From Spisula solida (lineage: Eukaryota; Mollusca; Bivalvia; Venerida; Mactridae), in contig OX365948.1 in the NCBI GenBank assembly GCA_947247005.1, positions 7,006,001-7,070,000 on the forward strand: DNA of 64,000 nucleotides, read 5' to 3'. Below, one piece after another: positions 48,714 through 60,295 of the stretch; position 1 is the stretch's first letter; each line of letters begins with the position of its first letter. The position numbers and the translations under genes were made by a program. The notes under the pieces are model-generated. The model was not told where the DNA came from. It searched no databases and was given only the letters and a program-made list of their open reading frames with translations.

Positions 48714-49489
48714 TCAACAACCTAGGAATTACCATTAGAGGAGGGCAAAACCTAATACTACGCAACAGACACACTCACTGATCAACCGTATGATACCTTT
48801 CCGTAGTACATCGTTAAGTCTCAACCAATTTAGATTCCCTATCAGAGGCACCTCATTCCCAGTCGGGTCCCCGGAACGAGAAGAGGAGCCCTGATCGGTC
48901 AAACACGTTTAAAGTACATAAACTATTTAATATTGTACGAAATACCTAGGTAACATCCGTATTCCTCTCGGTCGACCGAATTTTTCCGCCACAATAAATT
49001 ATAAAATTTATACCCCAAAAATTCTGAAAAACGCAACTCAGTTCCTTAAGATCATATCCCAAATATAATCTAAATAAAACCTAAACCTACATCATTAAGG
49101 TGAATTCAATCCAACGGAAAACCCCCAGTATTTGCAACGATATCCGGTGTGGATATATCAAATTGTCCAATCGTCTTAATTGAAGGCCGACTCTTTTAAC
49201 TCGTTGAACTGCAAATCCTGAAACTATACTGTATAACATGAATTTACATTCCGAACATGTGTTAGCTTCCAAGAAAATGTTGACACTTTAAAGTGAACTT
49301 GTAAGTATCTTACTCGGGGCACAGCGTTTGTTTTCTCATCAACAACGTCTGGCTCGAATGCCTATATGTCGCCATATTTATATGGCGTTGCTGGGCTGCC
49401 TAAACTTGAATGTAAAGTAAACAATCTGACCATCGACAGCACACGTTACTTCTCATAAGAAACCTAGCAAGTTGAATGGCTCTATAATC

Positions 49490-50605
49490 TCACATACAGT
49501 ACAGAGACAATTACCCGGCCCCGACACAAGCACGAATACAATACAAGTTCCTGTATTGATAATATCAACGTTCGAGCTAATCGTCAATATCGGTCCCTTA
49601 GCTCTGTTTTTGTACCACACATCGAGCGCCCTCGTGATACTCTCCGCTCATGAAAATATACCACAAGAACAAAAATATACACTTGTAACACGATAGCTGT
49701 TGAATTATGTTCAAGAAGGTCGAGGATCATGCCACACTCTCCGAACCTTACGTTTCTCTGATACAAACAACGTATTCCTCTGCAAAAACGCAAACCAAAC
49801 CAACAATTGACCGTAAAATGACTGACGGTCACATATGTACTAATAACTTTGACAGCTTCGTAGTAACAGAGTGGTGTAAAAACAAGTACATCACAAATTG
49901 TACTATGCGTATGTATTAATTATACTTAACTTAGACTGCAGCTTGATCGGATGCCCTGTTAAAGGCAGTGAATACACAACAAAGTCGAGTCAAAACCAAA
50001 GCCTTCTCGTTGACGTCGATCCGTGTCCTAGCTGCGACAGCATCCTGGTTTCTCTTTTATAATATTACCACTACAATATACATAAATATGTGTAATAAGC
50101 AATGACTGCACTAACTTCTCAAACAAACCCTCATAGTAAAGTAGGCCTATGACCACGAGCTCCTAGAGTCTAATTGAATACAGGCCACTGTTAATTTAAT
50201 GCTATTATGTGTTATTTGAATACTAGGATAGACCCCCATGCATGTACATAGGTCAGTAAATTTCTTACTCGTATCCTAGATCGAGAAAATGAGAAAAGGT
50301 ACATTCCACTCGGACCAGCACGTAACGACATCCTATACCCTGCTGACAAAACGCTTGACTCATCGACAAGCCTGGCTTACTGTACCATGAGTAAGACTTG
50401 AGTCAGCTATAGTTCGGAGAAATTTACTTGATCCCGACACCCACGCCCGAACACAACACAAGGTTATTGCGCTTATCATACAAGTTTTTGCCAGCAAACT
50501 TGCAATATCGGTCTACTAGATTTGTATTGATATTTCACATAGAGCGTCTTCGTGACATTTCCCCCCTCATGAAAACATACAAACTACCAACATAGACCAA
50601 GTATC
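49490..50605 (-). repeat. Two diverged LTR-like segments inside E2
   Basis: 49515-49690 and 50445-50605 are diverged direct copies, with CCCGACAC...CACGCCCGAA/CACGAATA, AATATCGGTC, and CTCATGAAAA at the right end. On the minus strand the second reads a purine tract (ATGAGGGGGGAAA) followed by TGTCACGAAG, as expected at an LTR edge. They may be remnants of an old LTR retrotransposon. No coding region remains. Confidence 0.35.
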
Positions 50606-51992
50606 AACTGTTAAATAAGCCTAATAACAGTTCGATATGCGCGTCAATCTCTCCGGACTATACCTGATTTGTAGACGCTATAGCCTAGTCTCACAAAAGC
50701 AGTGATCAGTCATCCACAACTACATGTAAAAAGTAAGAAAAAGTAAGAAAACCGTGCAGTTGATTGACATAAAGTACCCGTTACAATCTCGTGATCAAGT
50801 TTGAATACACAACTGCCCATGGTATGTGACTTATAAAAACTTCGGCGGCTGTTTTAGCCATAAACATGAATGACACACTAGCCAATTAAATTATATTCTA
50901 AAGTACACCAGAAATGCACGTGAATACCATGGTACTGACCGAGTGCTGTATACACTTCGCACGAGTGTATCAGTATAAACCTTATAAAATGTACCCCCGA
51001 CAAAAAGTTATCTTCACAAACCAAGTGTCTAATCAGCCGAACTCTACATAGTGGCAAACTATAAAAGAAATGTTCAGTCAAAACAAGTCCGTTAATTGAA
51101 ACCACGTGCCTGGTAATATACGCCAGTTACCCCTGAACGGTCTGAAACAAAATATATAATTCGTCCCATAAACAAAATAAAATTTCAACACGTGGCCTTA
51201 CCGTGTGTTATATAAAGCATAGCAAAGGACATTTGGCCTGTCGGTAATAATTACTCGTGTGTTTTCTCTACCGTACTTTAAGCACGTGGCGGTTAAATTA
51301 GTAAAGTGAGGTGACAAAGATGTAATACCCGCTTCACTATTCAACCAATACATTATTATACTAATAATCAATACACATCAATATTCAATACAGACATGTT
51401 GAAATAACGGTACTACGAGTCAACACAATCCCAGTGTCGACTCGACCGTTTCCGACTAATCCGACTTATAAGTTTCTATAAATTTACCAAACCGTGTACA
51501 TAAACCTGTTCCACTAGTCACAGTAAGAACTACAAAACAAAAACGCATTACTTATCTTTTTAACCCTCTTCTACCTCACACCAGAAGTGTTCAAATTCGC
51601 CGTTTCTCCAGATTTGTTGACCTTGAAACCACACCGAAAAATGAAAATATTACTAACGAACTGTCTGGATGTAACTGAACAAGTGCGCGGTGCACGAGAT
51701 TTACTGAATATATACCCTCTGATGGTACCCTATTACGACGCTGTCATACAGCGATAAAACAGGACCCAGCCAAAACCGACCAGGTATGACTAATGCCTTT
51801 CGGACAAAGCTGGTGCGTAGCCAACACGTTTAGTGGGGATCTCGAAAAAATAAATATAATTATTTTAATTCTAAAATAATTTTGCATTATTTTTCACGAA
51901 GACATTTTTACGTTTCGCGAAACTTTTCATGAAAGTCGATTATTTTCACCAAAACATCTTTACGTTTTGCGAAACATTTTTATGCTTTTTTA

Positions 51993-52796
51993 TGCGGTAA
52001 TATTTTGCCACATCATTTGTTTTAAATTGTCAATGTTATCTAACCATTTTAGTAACGCGTTCTGAATGTGAGTCTTTAAACTCTTTTACTAGCCATGGGC
52101 TACTAGATATTATTCGTATATAATTCTCATTAAAATGTCTACGTTAAAGCAGGATGCGTGAGATAGCATCTTGCCTGATTGTTATCCGATACATTAAAGT
52201 CAACCTCATGTTGTCATATTTTCAATATTGGTAAAGCCTTTGTTTTTGAAGTAATTATGCAATAATGTTGTAGCCACGTTTTAATTGGCTTACAAAGTAT
52301 ATAACAGACATTTGATTGGCTAATAACGTTTTAAGTATTTTGTAACATGTAATTTGATTGGTCAAAAGTTTTTAAGATTTATTTTCTATGATTTGAAAAT
52401 AATGTATATTAAGTAAGATTTGAATTAGACTGAATATACAAAAAAGGAATGATGTAGGACTAAGACAGTTATGATGTAGGTTTTAAAAAGTTAGGAAAAG
52501 TGGAGTTCCACTACGCTTCGTTAAGTTACTAACTCTGTGTGTTAAAACATAAATATTTGTTATTGTTAAACTATTTGGAGAAACTACAGAATAAAAATAG
52601 TAAAACTGACTGTGGATTTGTCATAACTTATTTAGTTGAGACTTTGTTATCATATTTGAAATTATACTGGAAAAAACGCACTGGACTTACAACGTTAGCA
52701 GAGCTAAACTGACAGCTCACACAACGAACGACACAACGCTGTTACATACGAGCTAATTCCCGAAACAACAGACATAACACTGTTGGTCTAACAACA
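51993..52796 (+). repeat. 5' LTR-like repeat
   Basis: Starts TGCGGTAATATTTTGCC and ends GTCTAACAACA. Identical to 55032-55835 in a line-by-line comparison. Confidence 0.8.
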
Positions 52797-52985
52797 AGTG
52801 AAACTTACCATTAAAGTGATAACGTATTATCTGATTTTTGGTCTTACTTACTTATACAGAGATACACAAAAATACAGAGAATACTACAAGACTTTAGACG
52901 CCACGTAAAACACCGGCGCATACCCACCATACGTAAAACACTGGCGGAGAAGAGAGGGTAAAATTTGCGGTACTTTACAACATCA

Positions 52986-53170
52986 CAGCCAAGCGAGTGA
53001 ATTTCAACAAGCGAGTTACTACTGCCATAACGAATTAATACAGCCAAGCGAGTGAATTTCTACCAGCGAATAATCTCAGCTAAGCGAATATCTACAAGTG
53101 AGTGAATTTCTAGCAGCGAATAATCTCAGCTAAGTGAATATCTACAAGTGAGTGAATTTCTAATACGCGA
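52986..53170. repeat. Short repeats AGCGAGTGAATTTCT
   Basis: Four to five spaced copies of GCGAGTGAATTTC with CAGCTAAG(C/T)GAATATC, in the leader of the LTR-type element. No ORF follows. Confidence 0.7.
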
Positions 53171-55031
53171 AATTCAACCAATGATAAATCCAGCTAAGTG
53201 AAATAGTGCAAAATAGTGGTTTTAAATAAGTATATCTTATTAGATCAGTGATGGAATGCATCAAATCAGAAATTGGATGTTTTCAAATTCTACCAGAATG
53301 AACAACCGGCGGTATTCGTTGGATTTCCAACATCAAACCATATTGATTACAGGTTACGTATATCCATGGACCCATTCTACGTTCGCCACACGGAAGGTGG
53401 AAATATGCGCTCTACAAAAACAGTAGACATTAAACTTTGGATGTGTAATTATCAGTGCACCTTCTGTGTCGATGAATTTGTACTTATTTTATGTAAATTT
53501 TGGTACTTTTATGATATTCACGTCACAGTTGAAAACTGTATTTAATATCATTGACAATGTTTTTAGTCTAACTTTATTATGCTTTTGTATTAAATTACGT
53601 AATTGTTTCCATGCGTAAATTTTTCCAAACCTGTGGTACGTAATAATGATGTCATTAATTTTATTTTTACAAGATCAAATGAGCTTTCGGATTTCTAAGT
53701 ATATGGTCATCTTAGACATTTTGCAGTTTAGCTAATATTTATGCGGAAATAAAGAAATATGTCAACTTTAATTTAAAAGTTTAGGCATAATCGGCAACAC
53801 ATGGCATTAAAATGTATGAGAGACATTTAATTAAGTATACATGTACAATATACAATGAGTTACATTATTTCTAAGGGGTTATGAGTCAGCAATATTAAAA
53901 ATAATATATTAACTGTTTTAGGCGGTAATGATTATTTTGTGACTGGTAAAAATGGGTTAAAGCAGCAATGTTCTTGGTTGTTAAGAGCTCACAAATACTT
54001 CTAAGTTTGTATGCATATTACGTCCTTTCAAATATCGAGGACTTCATGTATAAATAACACTTTGGACCGCAGAATTAATATCATATGATAAATTAAGGAA
54101 ATGCAGGCTCACTAAGCTCTATTTCAGTCAATCTATTTATTGTGCTACAGTAGCACTTAATATTGGTCATTGGTTATCCCAATACCATTACAGGTGTATA
54201 TTTTTTGTGAGAAAGGTGTGAGTGTGTTATCTAGTCTATCTATTAGTGTGAGTAAGGTATTTTTTAACACCTAGTACTGGTATATGTAGGATGCAGTAGT
54301 CTGCAGATGTTGCTTCTATGGTAGATAACAGTCAAATTCTTATATTTTAGTTGACTGGAGTAGACTGGTGATGTTTCTGCTTTCCATCGTTCTGTGTTTC
54401 CATACGGTATTTTGGAATCAACCTTAAGTGGGCTGCAGTTTAAGAACTTTATAGCTGTCTTTAATTCACGGGATATATCCACGGGATATAATGCACTCAG
54501 CTATTGTGAGCTGGTAGCATAGGCATAAATTAATTAATTGTGCATTTACCAGATACTCGGGAAATGTAATTATTTGTAATTACATAATATTGCTGAACTC
54601 AAAACCCTGGGGACGTGAACTGCATGTATAAAGAATGGAGTGTTGTCCGATAGTAATCAGTTTATAAAAACAACAGGAGACAAATAAACTAAATAATTGT
54701 CTGTCTTATTTACATGATTCTTGAAAAGATTTTACATTGCCACTTTGAATATGTTGGTAGCATTACTAACTGAAAACGTCCGAATGTTAGGACATGGTTC
54801 CAATGAGCTGTTGAAACTTCAACACTTTCCGGTTTCAGCTTTGCTGAACACTATGTTTATTAACTCTAACATTTGTGGAATAGGCACAATATATTCAATG
54901 GCTAATAGATAATGTGACCGTGTACATCACTTTATTTGTAACTGCATATATTTTGTATATTTAAGTACTGTTGATAAAATTGAATGACCACTTCATAGGA
55001 ATGAAGTTAAATACGGGAGGGGAAACTTTTA

Positions 55032-55835
55032 TGCGGTAATATTTTGCCACATCATTTGTTTTAAATTGTCAATGTTATCTAACCATTTTAGTAACGCGTT
55101 CTGAATGTGAGTCTTTAAACTCTTTTACTAGCCATGGGCTACTAGATATTATTCGTATATAATTCTCATTAAAATGTCTACGTTAAAGCAGGATGCGTGA
55201 GATAGCATCTTGCCTGATTGTTATCCGATACATTAAAGTCAACCTCATGTTGTCATATTTTCAATATTGGTAAAGCCTTTGTTTTTGAAGTAATTATGCA
55301 ATAATGTTGTAGCCACGTTTTAATTGGCTTACAAAGTATATAACAGACATTTGATTGGCTAATAACGTTTTAAGTATTTTGTAACATGTAATTTGATTGG
55401 TCAAAAGTTTTTAAGATTTATTTTCTATGATTTGAAAATAATGTATATTAAGTAAGATTTGAATTAGACTGAATATACAAAAAAGGAATGATGTAGGACT
55501 AAGACAGTTATGATGTAGGTTTTAAAAAGTTAGGAAAAGTGGAGTTCCACTACGCTTCGTTAAGTTACTAACTCTGTGTGTTAAAACATAAATATTTGTT
55601 ATTGTTAAACTATTTGGAGAAACTACAGAATAAAAATAGTAAAACTGACTGTGGATTTGTCATAACTTATTTAGTTGAGACTTTGTTATCATATTTGAAA
55701 TTATACTGGAAAAAACGCACTGGACTTACAACGTTAGCAGAGCTAAACTGACAGCTCACACAACGAACGACACAACGCTGTTACATACGAGCTAATTCCC
55801 GAAACAACAGACATAACACTGTTGGTCTAACAACA
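55032..55835 (+). repeat. 3' LTR-like repeat
   Basis: Exact copy of 51993-52796, preceded by a polypurine-like GGGAGGGGAAAC. Confidence 0.8.
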
Positions 55836-56117
55836 ATCGGAACTCATCATCAACACATGGAAAATGAGCTCAATTCCCACACAGTATAACAACGCCAATT
55901 TTCAACGGCATTACACTTTCATGAAAAACTTATTTAGTTTCGTGAAAGCATCATCTTTATGTAGTATCAGTTCAGAGCACCAACAAGCAGAATTTCGTGT
56001 TAAGATAATATATCTGTCTTCATGATAATTATATTTTTTCATGAAATATCCCATAATTTTTACGAAAGTTTTGATGAAATCTTAAAGTTAAGTGGTGGCA
56101 GTTATATGGCTCCATAT

Positions 56118-57828
56118 GTGATATAAAATATACGTTCAATTATGCTCGTTAGTGTGTTGCCCACTGGGCACATGTGTTGTCGCCGTTGTTTAAGGTGTTA
56201 CCCACTATTAGTTACAGTTGTTATCGTTATAACTTGTTGTCGTTGATTTTGTTGATGAAACATACATCTGATGTACCTAAATATACTTCCTTTATGAACC
56301 ACCGCCGTTAAATTTAATAGTTAAGACACTGAAAACCGCACACTTGTGGAGTTCATATCTCATACGTCTATCTTACCAAATATCCTTACAATCTGAAGTA
56401 CCTTGACACTTTCTCCAAAAAGGGTGTGTTTCACCTTGAGCAGGTAAACTAACAGGCCAAAACTAACCCAGATATGTGTTAAGCTGCGTACTAGAATTTC
56501 ATCACATATACTAAGAGAACAACAATGTAACGCTTTTCAGTGACACACATTCCGCGCATGATAAATAAAATGAATATAAATAAATCAATCTATTGATCAG
56601 GTAATTTAATTCTACTTCAACTATTTCGCACAAATTAACTGCGCACACATGGTGCACATTAAAAACATATGAATGACTTTATTTCTGTATTGGCATGAAA
56701 ACTGCACAGAAAATATTCATAAATCATAAAAATGAAAAGCTGTCAAATACTAGTACCCGATATGAATGTCGTGAACTCATTGTATTTGATAGTATAGTAT
56801 AGAATATAGTATAGTCAAAATTAATATAATACATTGTACAAATAAATGCTCTTCCCTTTGAGTTTGAAACGGGCTATTTCTATTTCTAACCACAACTTAA
56901 GTTGGCAGAGATTCAGAAAATAAACGAAGAATTTATCCCAATACGGACACAGTTAAGTAGATAAGTGAGTCAATGTGTGGTTGCAAATAAAACGATTGAT
57001 ATAAAAATACATTGTAACTGGTAAAAGGGTATTTCCAATACTCAAGTGGAATTTTCCATCCGATATGGAGTTCTGGTTTAGCAGAAAGACAATCGTCCTT
57101 GACGTCCTACATGTATGCCGTATAGAAATGCGTTATAATGGACAGCGACTGACTTTCTGGAGTAGTTGAGTATGCACAGTTAATTTGACGAAAGCGGATC
57201 ATTGTAACAAACAAATAAACTACAACACTATTCAGTCTAGTAATACACACCATAATGTACAGGCTCTTATTTTCCGTTTAGATAAATGCTTGGTTATGCA
57301 CTTGTCGCTGTATTCTTGGGGGGAATTATATAGGGGGAATAAGACATTTTTGGAAATTGGTTGTCTAACGTCCCTCCCAGGTGCAGATAGCCCGGTCTAA
57401 TTCCTTGTGGTGTGGTTGTTCTCTAATTCCCGTCCCCGGTCCATAAAACACGGACCAAGTCTAAATTCCCGCTACATGTGACGACAGGGTTTATCAAATT
57501 CCCGTACATCGGGAAAGTTTTCATGTCTAATTCCTCGTGCATTCCTGTCGGGGGAAACATTGATTAGTGCATTATGGCTTACAAATGATTAGGACGTTCA
57601 GTTTGGTACAGTCGGTGGGGTAAAGGGTAAGAACAATTGTTTCCAGAAGAGCATCCTGGTTTATAACAAATGGAAGTCCGAGAAAAAAGTGTTAGGTTAA
57701 GGACGTTTGTCTGTCTGAAACCGGTGGACCAACGGCGTCAATTCAAATGACCAAACATATGCTCTTGTGTCTATATTCACAATGTATCTTGCTCTCAGCC
57801 GCTGTCTGTCCATGCTGACTTGGAACCC
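56118..57828. other. Non-coding interval downstream of gene B
   Basis: AT-rich with no exon that I can support. Near 57400-57560 there is a motif group with repeated (T)CTAATTCCCG, probably a small repeat. Confidence 0.4.
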
Positions 57829-57975
57829 TTATTGTATGAGCTCATGTTTCCTGAGTCTTCGACAACCCGGAGGTTCCTTTATGGACACCTGCTCGCAGCA
57901 CGGCCAGAACTTGTAGGACTTGCCAGCTTTGGTCACCACTGAATGCATAGGATCCACCAGGTTTGATCTCCATAC
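57829..57975 (-). CDS. Gene B exon 4 (second half of the zinc domain, terminal)
   Basis: 49 codons including TAA, acceptor TTTTGTTACAG. Contains YKFWPCCEQVSIKEPPGC and RRLRKH. It starts with a residue plus Trp (VW), as gene A exon 4 does (AW). Confidence 0.85.
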   Translation of the reverse strand, partial: VWRSNLVDPMHSVVTKAGKSYKFWPCCEQVSIKEPPGCRRLRKHELIQ

Positions 57976-60295
57976 CTGTAACAAAAAACAACAACAAACC
58001 AAATTCTACGTAAATCCACAACTCACAGCTTGATAACGGCTATTAGAAAAAAAACACGAAACGCCGTGGCTGTTTAATCAACAACGTGCATGAAACGTCA
58101 TAACGACAAACTGTTGTTGAATAAACGGCGTTTATGATTTTTAAAAACGTGCAATTTTATGAGTTTACCTTCTTCAGAGCAATATTCTTTAGGAGACCTA
58201 GATAAATCGCAGATACGTTATGCTTTAGTGATGTTTAGTTTGTGGTAAATGTTCACCGCTGGATATACTGAAATTGTTGTTAAAGAGGGGGTTGCTGCTC
58301 TAAAAGGACCACCTGGGAAATTTTTCACAGTAAAAAAACTGACCATACTTCTAAATAGCATTTAAACAAACATTCTTAAATATGGGTTCTACCGAAACAT
58401 AGATAAATTGTTCCATTTTCGGAACAAGGTTTTTATCTTAATTTTCTTCGATGATTATTTCCTTGAACGTTCGTAAAACATTTATACTAGACAACATACC
58501 TCATAAGGATGTGGCGGGGCAATGTGAAAGGTACAATACACGTCCACTGGTTTCAAATTACAGAATACTGTTTTACAGTTCTTGCATACAGGATGGTCAG
58601 ACTGGCTGGTTCTGAAACGACGCTTTTGTGGAATGGGTTCTGAGTTGATACTCGAAGCATAGGTAACAACAATCTGTAATAGATAAATGATTTGAAAATA
58701 TCATAAAGGGCAGTGTAAAACATCATTTTTGGCTACTCGACCCAATGCATCTATAATTGACTCTACTAATACAAGCTTAGAACTGTTCCACTGCGTCCTG
58801 CACAATTTCAAGATAGAAGCTATAATGTGTCCGTGTTTCTGGTTAAATGTTATGAAAACTACGAAAATGTTAGAAAAAATATTCTGGATTAATGATGTGT
58901 AGTTTTCTTTTGATTTGTTTTGTATGGTGATAATGTGTCATATTCCGTATATTTTAACACATTGCACGGAAGGCCTATGTACCTGATTTTCACAACGTCG
59001 TACAACTTCGTGTTGCCGGGAGCCAGTCTCGTGCTGTAAACCAGTGCCATCGATGTACCTTTCAGTAAGCGATCGTAGTTGTCCCCGTAACTCCTTGATC
59101 TGAGGAAGTAAATACATGTTGTATATATCAACATTAACACCATTACCAGCTTCGCAATCACTGCCATTAGCAGTAACCCCACTATAGTCTTCTACATTAC
59201 CAACATCACCAACACCATCAACAAATTCCCCAACACCATCAACATCACTAACGTCAAGCATATGACCACTTCGTAAATATCGATTAATCATTATGTGGAT
59301 AAATCGTGAAATATATTGCATAAGTACTGAGAGAAGTCGTCGAAAGTGACGATGTAATCATATTTGTTTTCGTTTTTATAACGCCTGTCTGCACTTAAAC
59401 CTGTCAACATCAAACACCAATACACGCAATCGATAATCGACAAGGGAAGTAAAACGTGACAAAAGACACACTGTAGCTTTAGCGTCCCTTGATTATTGAT
59501 TTTTCAATCGATACCCGCTTGAGGAGAATTCTTCAGTATGAATATAAAACGACCGGTATATTACAGAATACCATTTGTATAATTATACAATTACAATGTA
59601 CCTGTACTAGGATAACTTTTTTATTTTGATGGTATAGTTCTACCAAATGTAGTGCATTTTATACATGTATTGAAATATAATTACAATATATTTGTACAAA
59701 GAATACGGGAGTTATATGATCTTTGATTTGTATTAGCAACCAAATACAAAAATGTAGTCACCTCAGAACTTTGTTGCACTTCAATTCGTTCTGTTTTCAA
59801 CAACAGAGAATTCTTTTCTTGTAGCCGTTCTCTCAGCTGGCTATTTTTTGCAGTCAACTCTTCTGCTTGGAGTTGGTAGAACGATTTCTCATTGTATTGT
59901 ACATCCCGGTCTTTTTCCAGAACGGAACATTCGGTTTTATACCTCGCTAGTTCTTCTAGGCACGCCCTGTAGTTCCTTTCTAGTGCTTCCTGTCTCAGTG
60001 AGTCTCTATTTTGACACCCGATCACGTTTTCTAATTCCCTTACACGAAATGTTAGGCGCCTAATTTCGTCTCCATTCAAATCGCATGCCAGTGCTTGATC
60101 CGGGTGAAGAATAATATCAAGGCCATGGAACACAGCTGTTGTATTGTTGCCATGAAGTTCGGCCCTTATATCATCGTCATGGAACTCAGCTCTTGGGGTT
60201 TGATGACCAGTGCCATACCATAGACGTTTTTCACTGTCAGAGTTGTCTTCGCCCGACGTCAGTTTTGGAAAAGTTTGTTCTTTATCCGTATGCAT
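57829..60295 (-). CDS. Gene B: paralogue of gene A, coiled coil plus CHORD-like zinc domain
   Basis: Exons 60295-59762, about 59326-58983, 58673-58500 and 57975-57829. Exon 1 encodes a coiled coil whose core (RVRELENVIGCQN, YKTECSVLEKDRD) aligns with gene A. Exons 3 and 4 give CKNCKTVFCNLKPVDVYCTF-H, then after 33 residues FWPCC-x10-C-x5-H. All clear boundaries are phase 0, as in gene A. Exon 2 differs: it lacks the 11-residue repeats and has an acidic Gly/Val/Asp stretch, then a helix (LLPQIKELRGQLRSLTERY). Its only visible acceptor (TTCTCTCAG, exon from 59326) gives 344 nt, which breaks the frame by one base. Either an unseen small exon, an assembly indel or a real lesion is present. Function is inferred only by analogy to CHORD scaffolds. 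Confidence 0.75.
58500..58673 (-). CDS. Gene B exon 3 (first half of the zinc domain)
   Basis: 58 codons, acceptor ATTACAG, donor GAG|GTATGT. A basic stretch QKRRFR precedes the C-x2-C-x13-C-x2-H motif, as in gene A. Confidence 0.85.
58983..59326 (-). CDS. Gene B exon 2 (boundary at 5' end uncertain)
   Basis: The open frame ends RRCENQ at donor CAG|GTACAT, in phase with exon 3. The acceptor side does not match the phase of exon 1. Confidence 0.5.
59762..60295 (-). CDS. Gene B exon 1 (coiled coil)
   Basis: 178 codons from MHTDKEQTFPKL to SSE, donor GAG|GTGACT. The first ~75 residues are acidic and probably disordered. Heptads run from about residue 80 onward. Confidence 0.8.

Larger units (their letters stand above)
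48084..51885 (+). mobile_element. Element E2 of a head-to-tail pair, 3.8 kb
   Basis: 48084-48989 equals 45351-46256 with two substitutions seen and no indel. 51643-51885 equals 47833-48075. The 2.65-kb middle is unrelated to that of E1. ATTATTTT follows at 51886-51893. The middle contains two diverged LTR-like segments, listed separately. Confidence 0.7.
51993..55835 (+). mobile_element. Non-coding LTR-type retroelement with identical 804-bp repeats
   Basis: Direct repeats 51993-52796 and 55032-55835 have the same length and no difference that I could find. They start TG and end CA. A purine tract (ACGGGAGGGGAAAC) precedes the right copy. Each repeat has CCAAT-like boxes (GATTGGC, GATTGGT), a TATATAA and an AATAAA, as in an LTR promoter and terminator. 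The 2.2-kb interior has no gag or pol, so it needs enzymes in trans, like LARD or TRIM elements. I see no standard tRNA primer-binding site after the left repeat and no target duplication (TTTTA against ATCGG). Confidence 0.7.
45142..56117. mobile_element. 11-kb nest: small TIR element carrying three later insertions
   Basis: Both ends read TATGGAGCCATATAACTGCC inward and remain alignable for about 230 bp, with many TTTCATGAAA/TTTCACGAAA subterminal motifs. GTGAT lies at the left edge (45137-45141) and again one base beyond the right edge (56118-56122), a possible target duplication. Only 45142-45342, 51894-51992 and 55836-56117 look like original element sequence, so the host was about 0.58 kb. 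The rest is the tandem pair at 45351-51885 and the LTR-type element at 51993-55835. No transposase is encoded. Confidence 0.75.

Noticed and set aside
53273..53545. ORF in the interior of the LTR-type element as a gag remnant
   Set aside because: No CCHC knuckle, protease or capsid motif; too short and too Cys/Phe-rich by chance composition.
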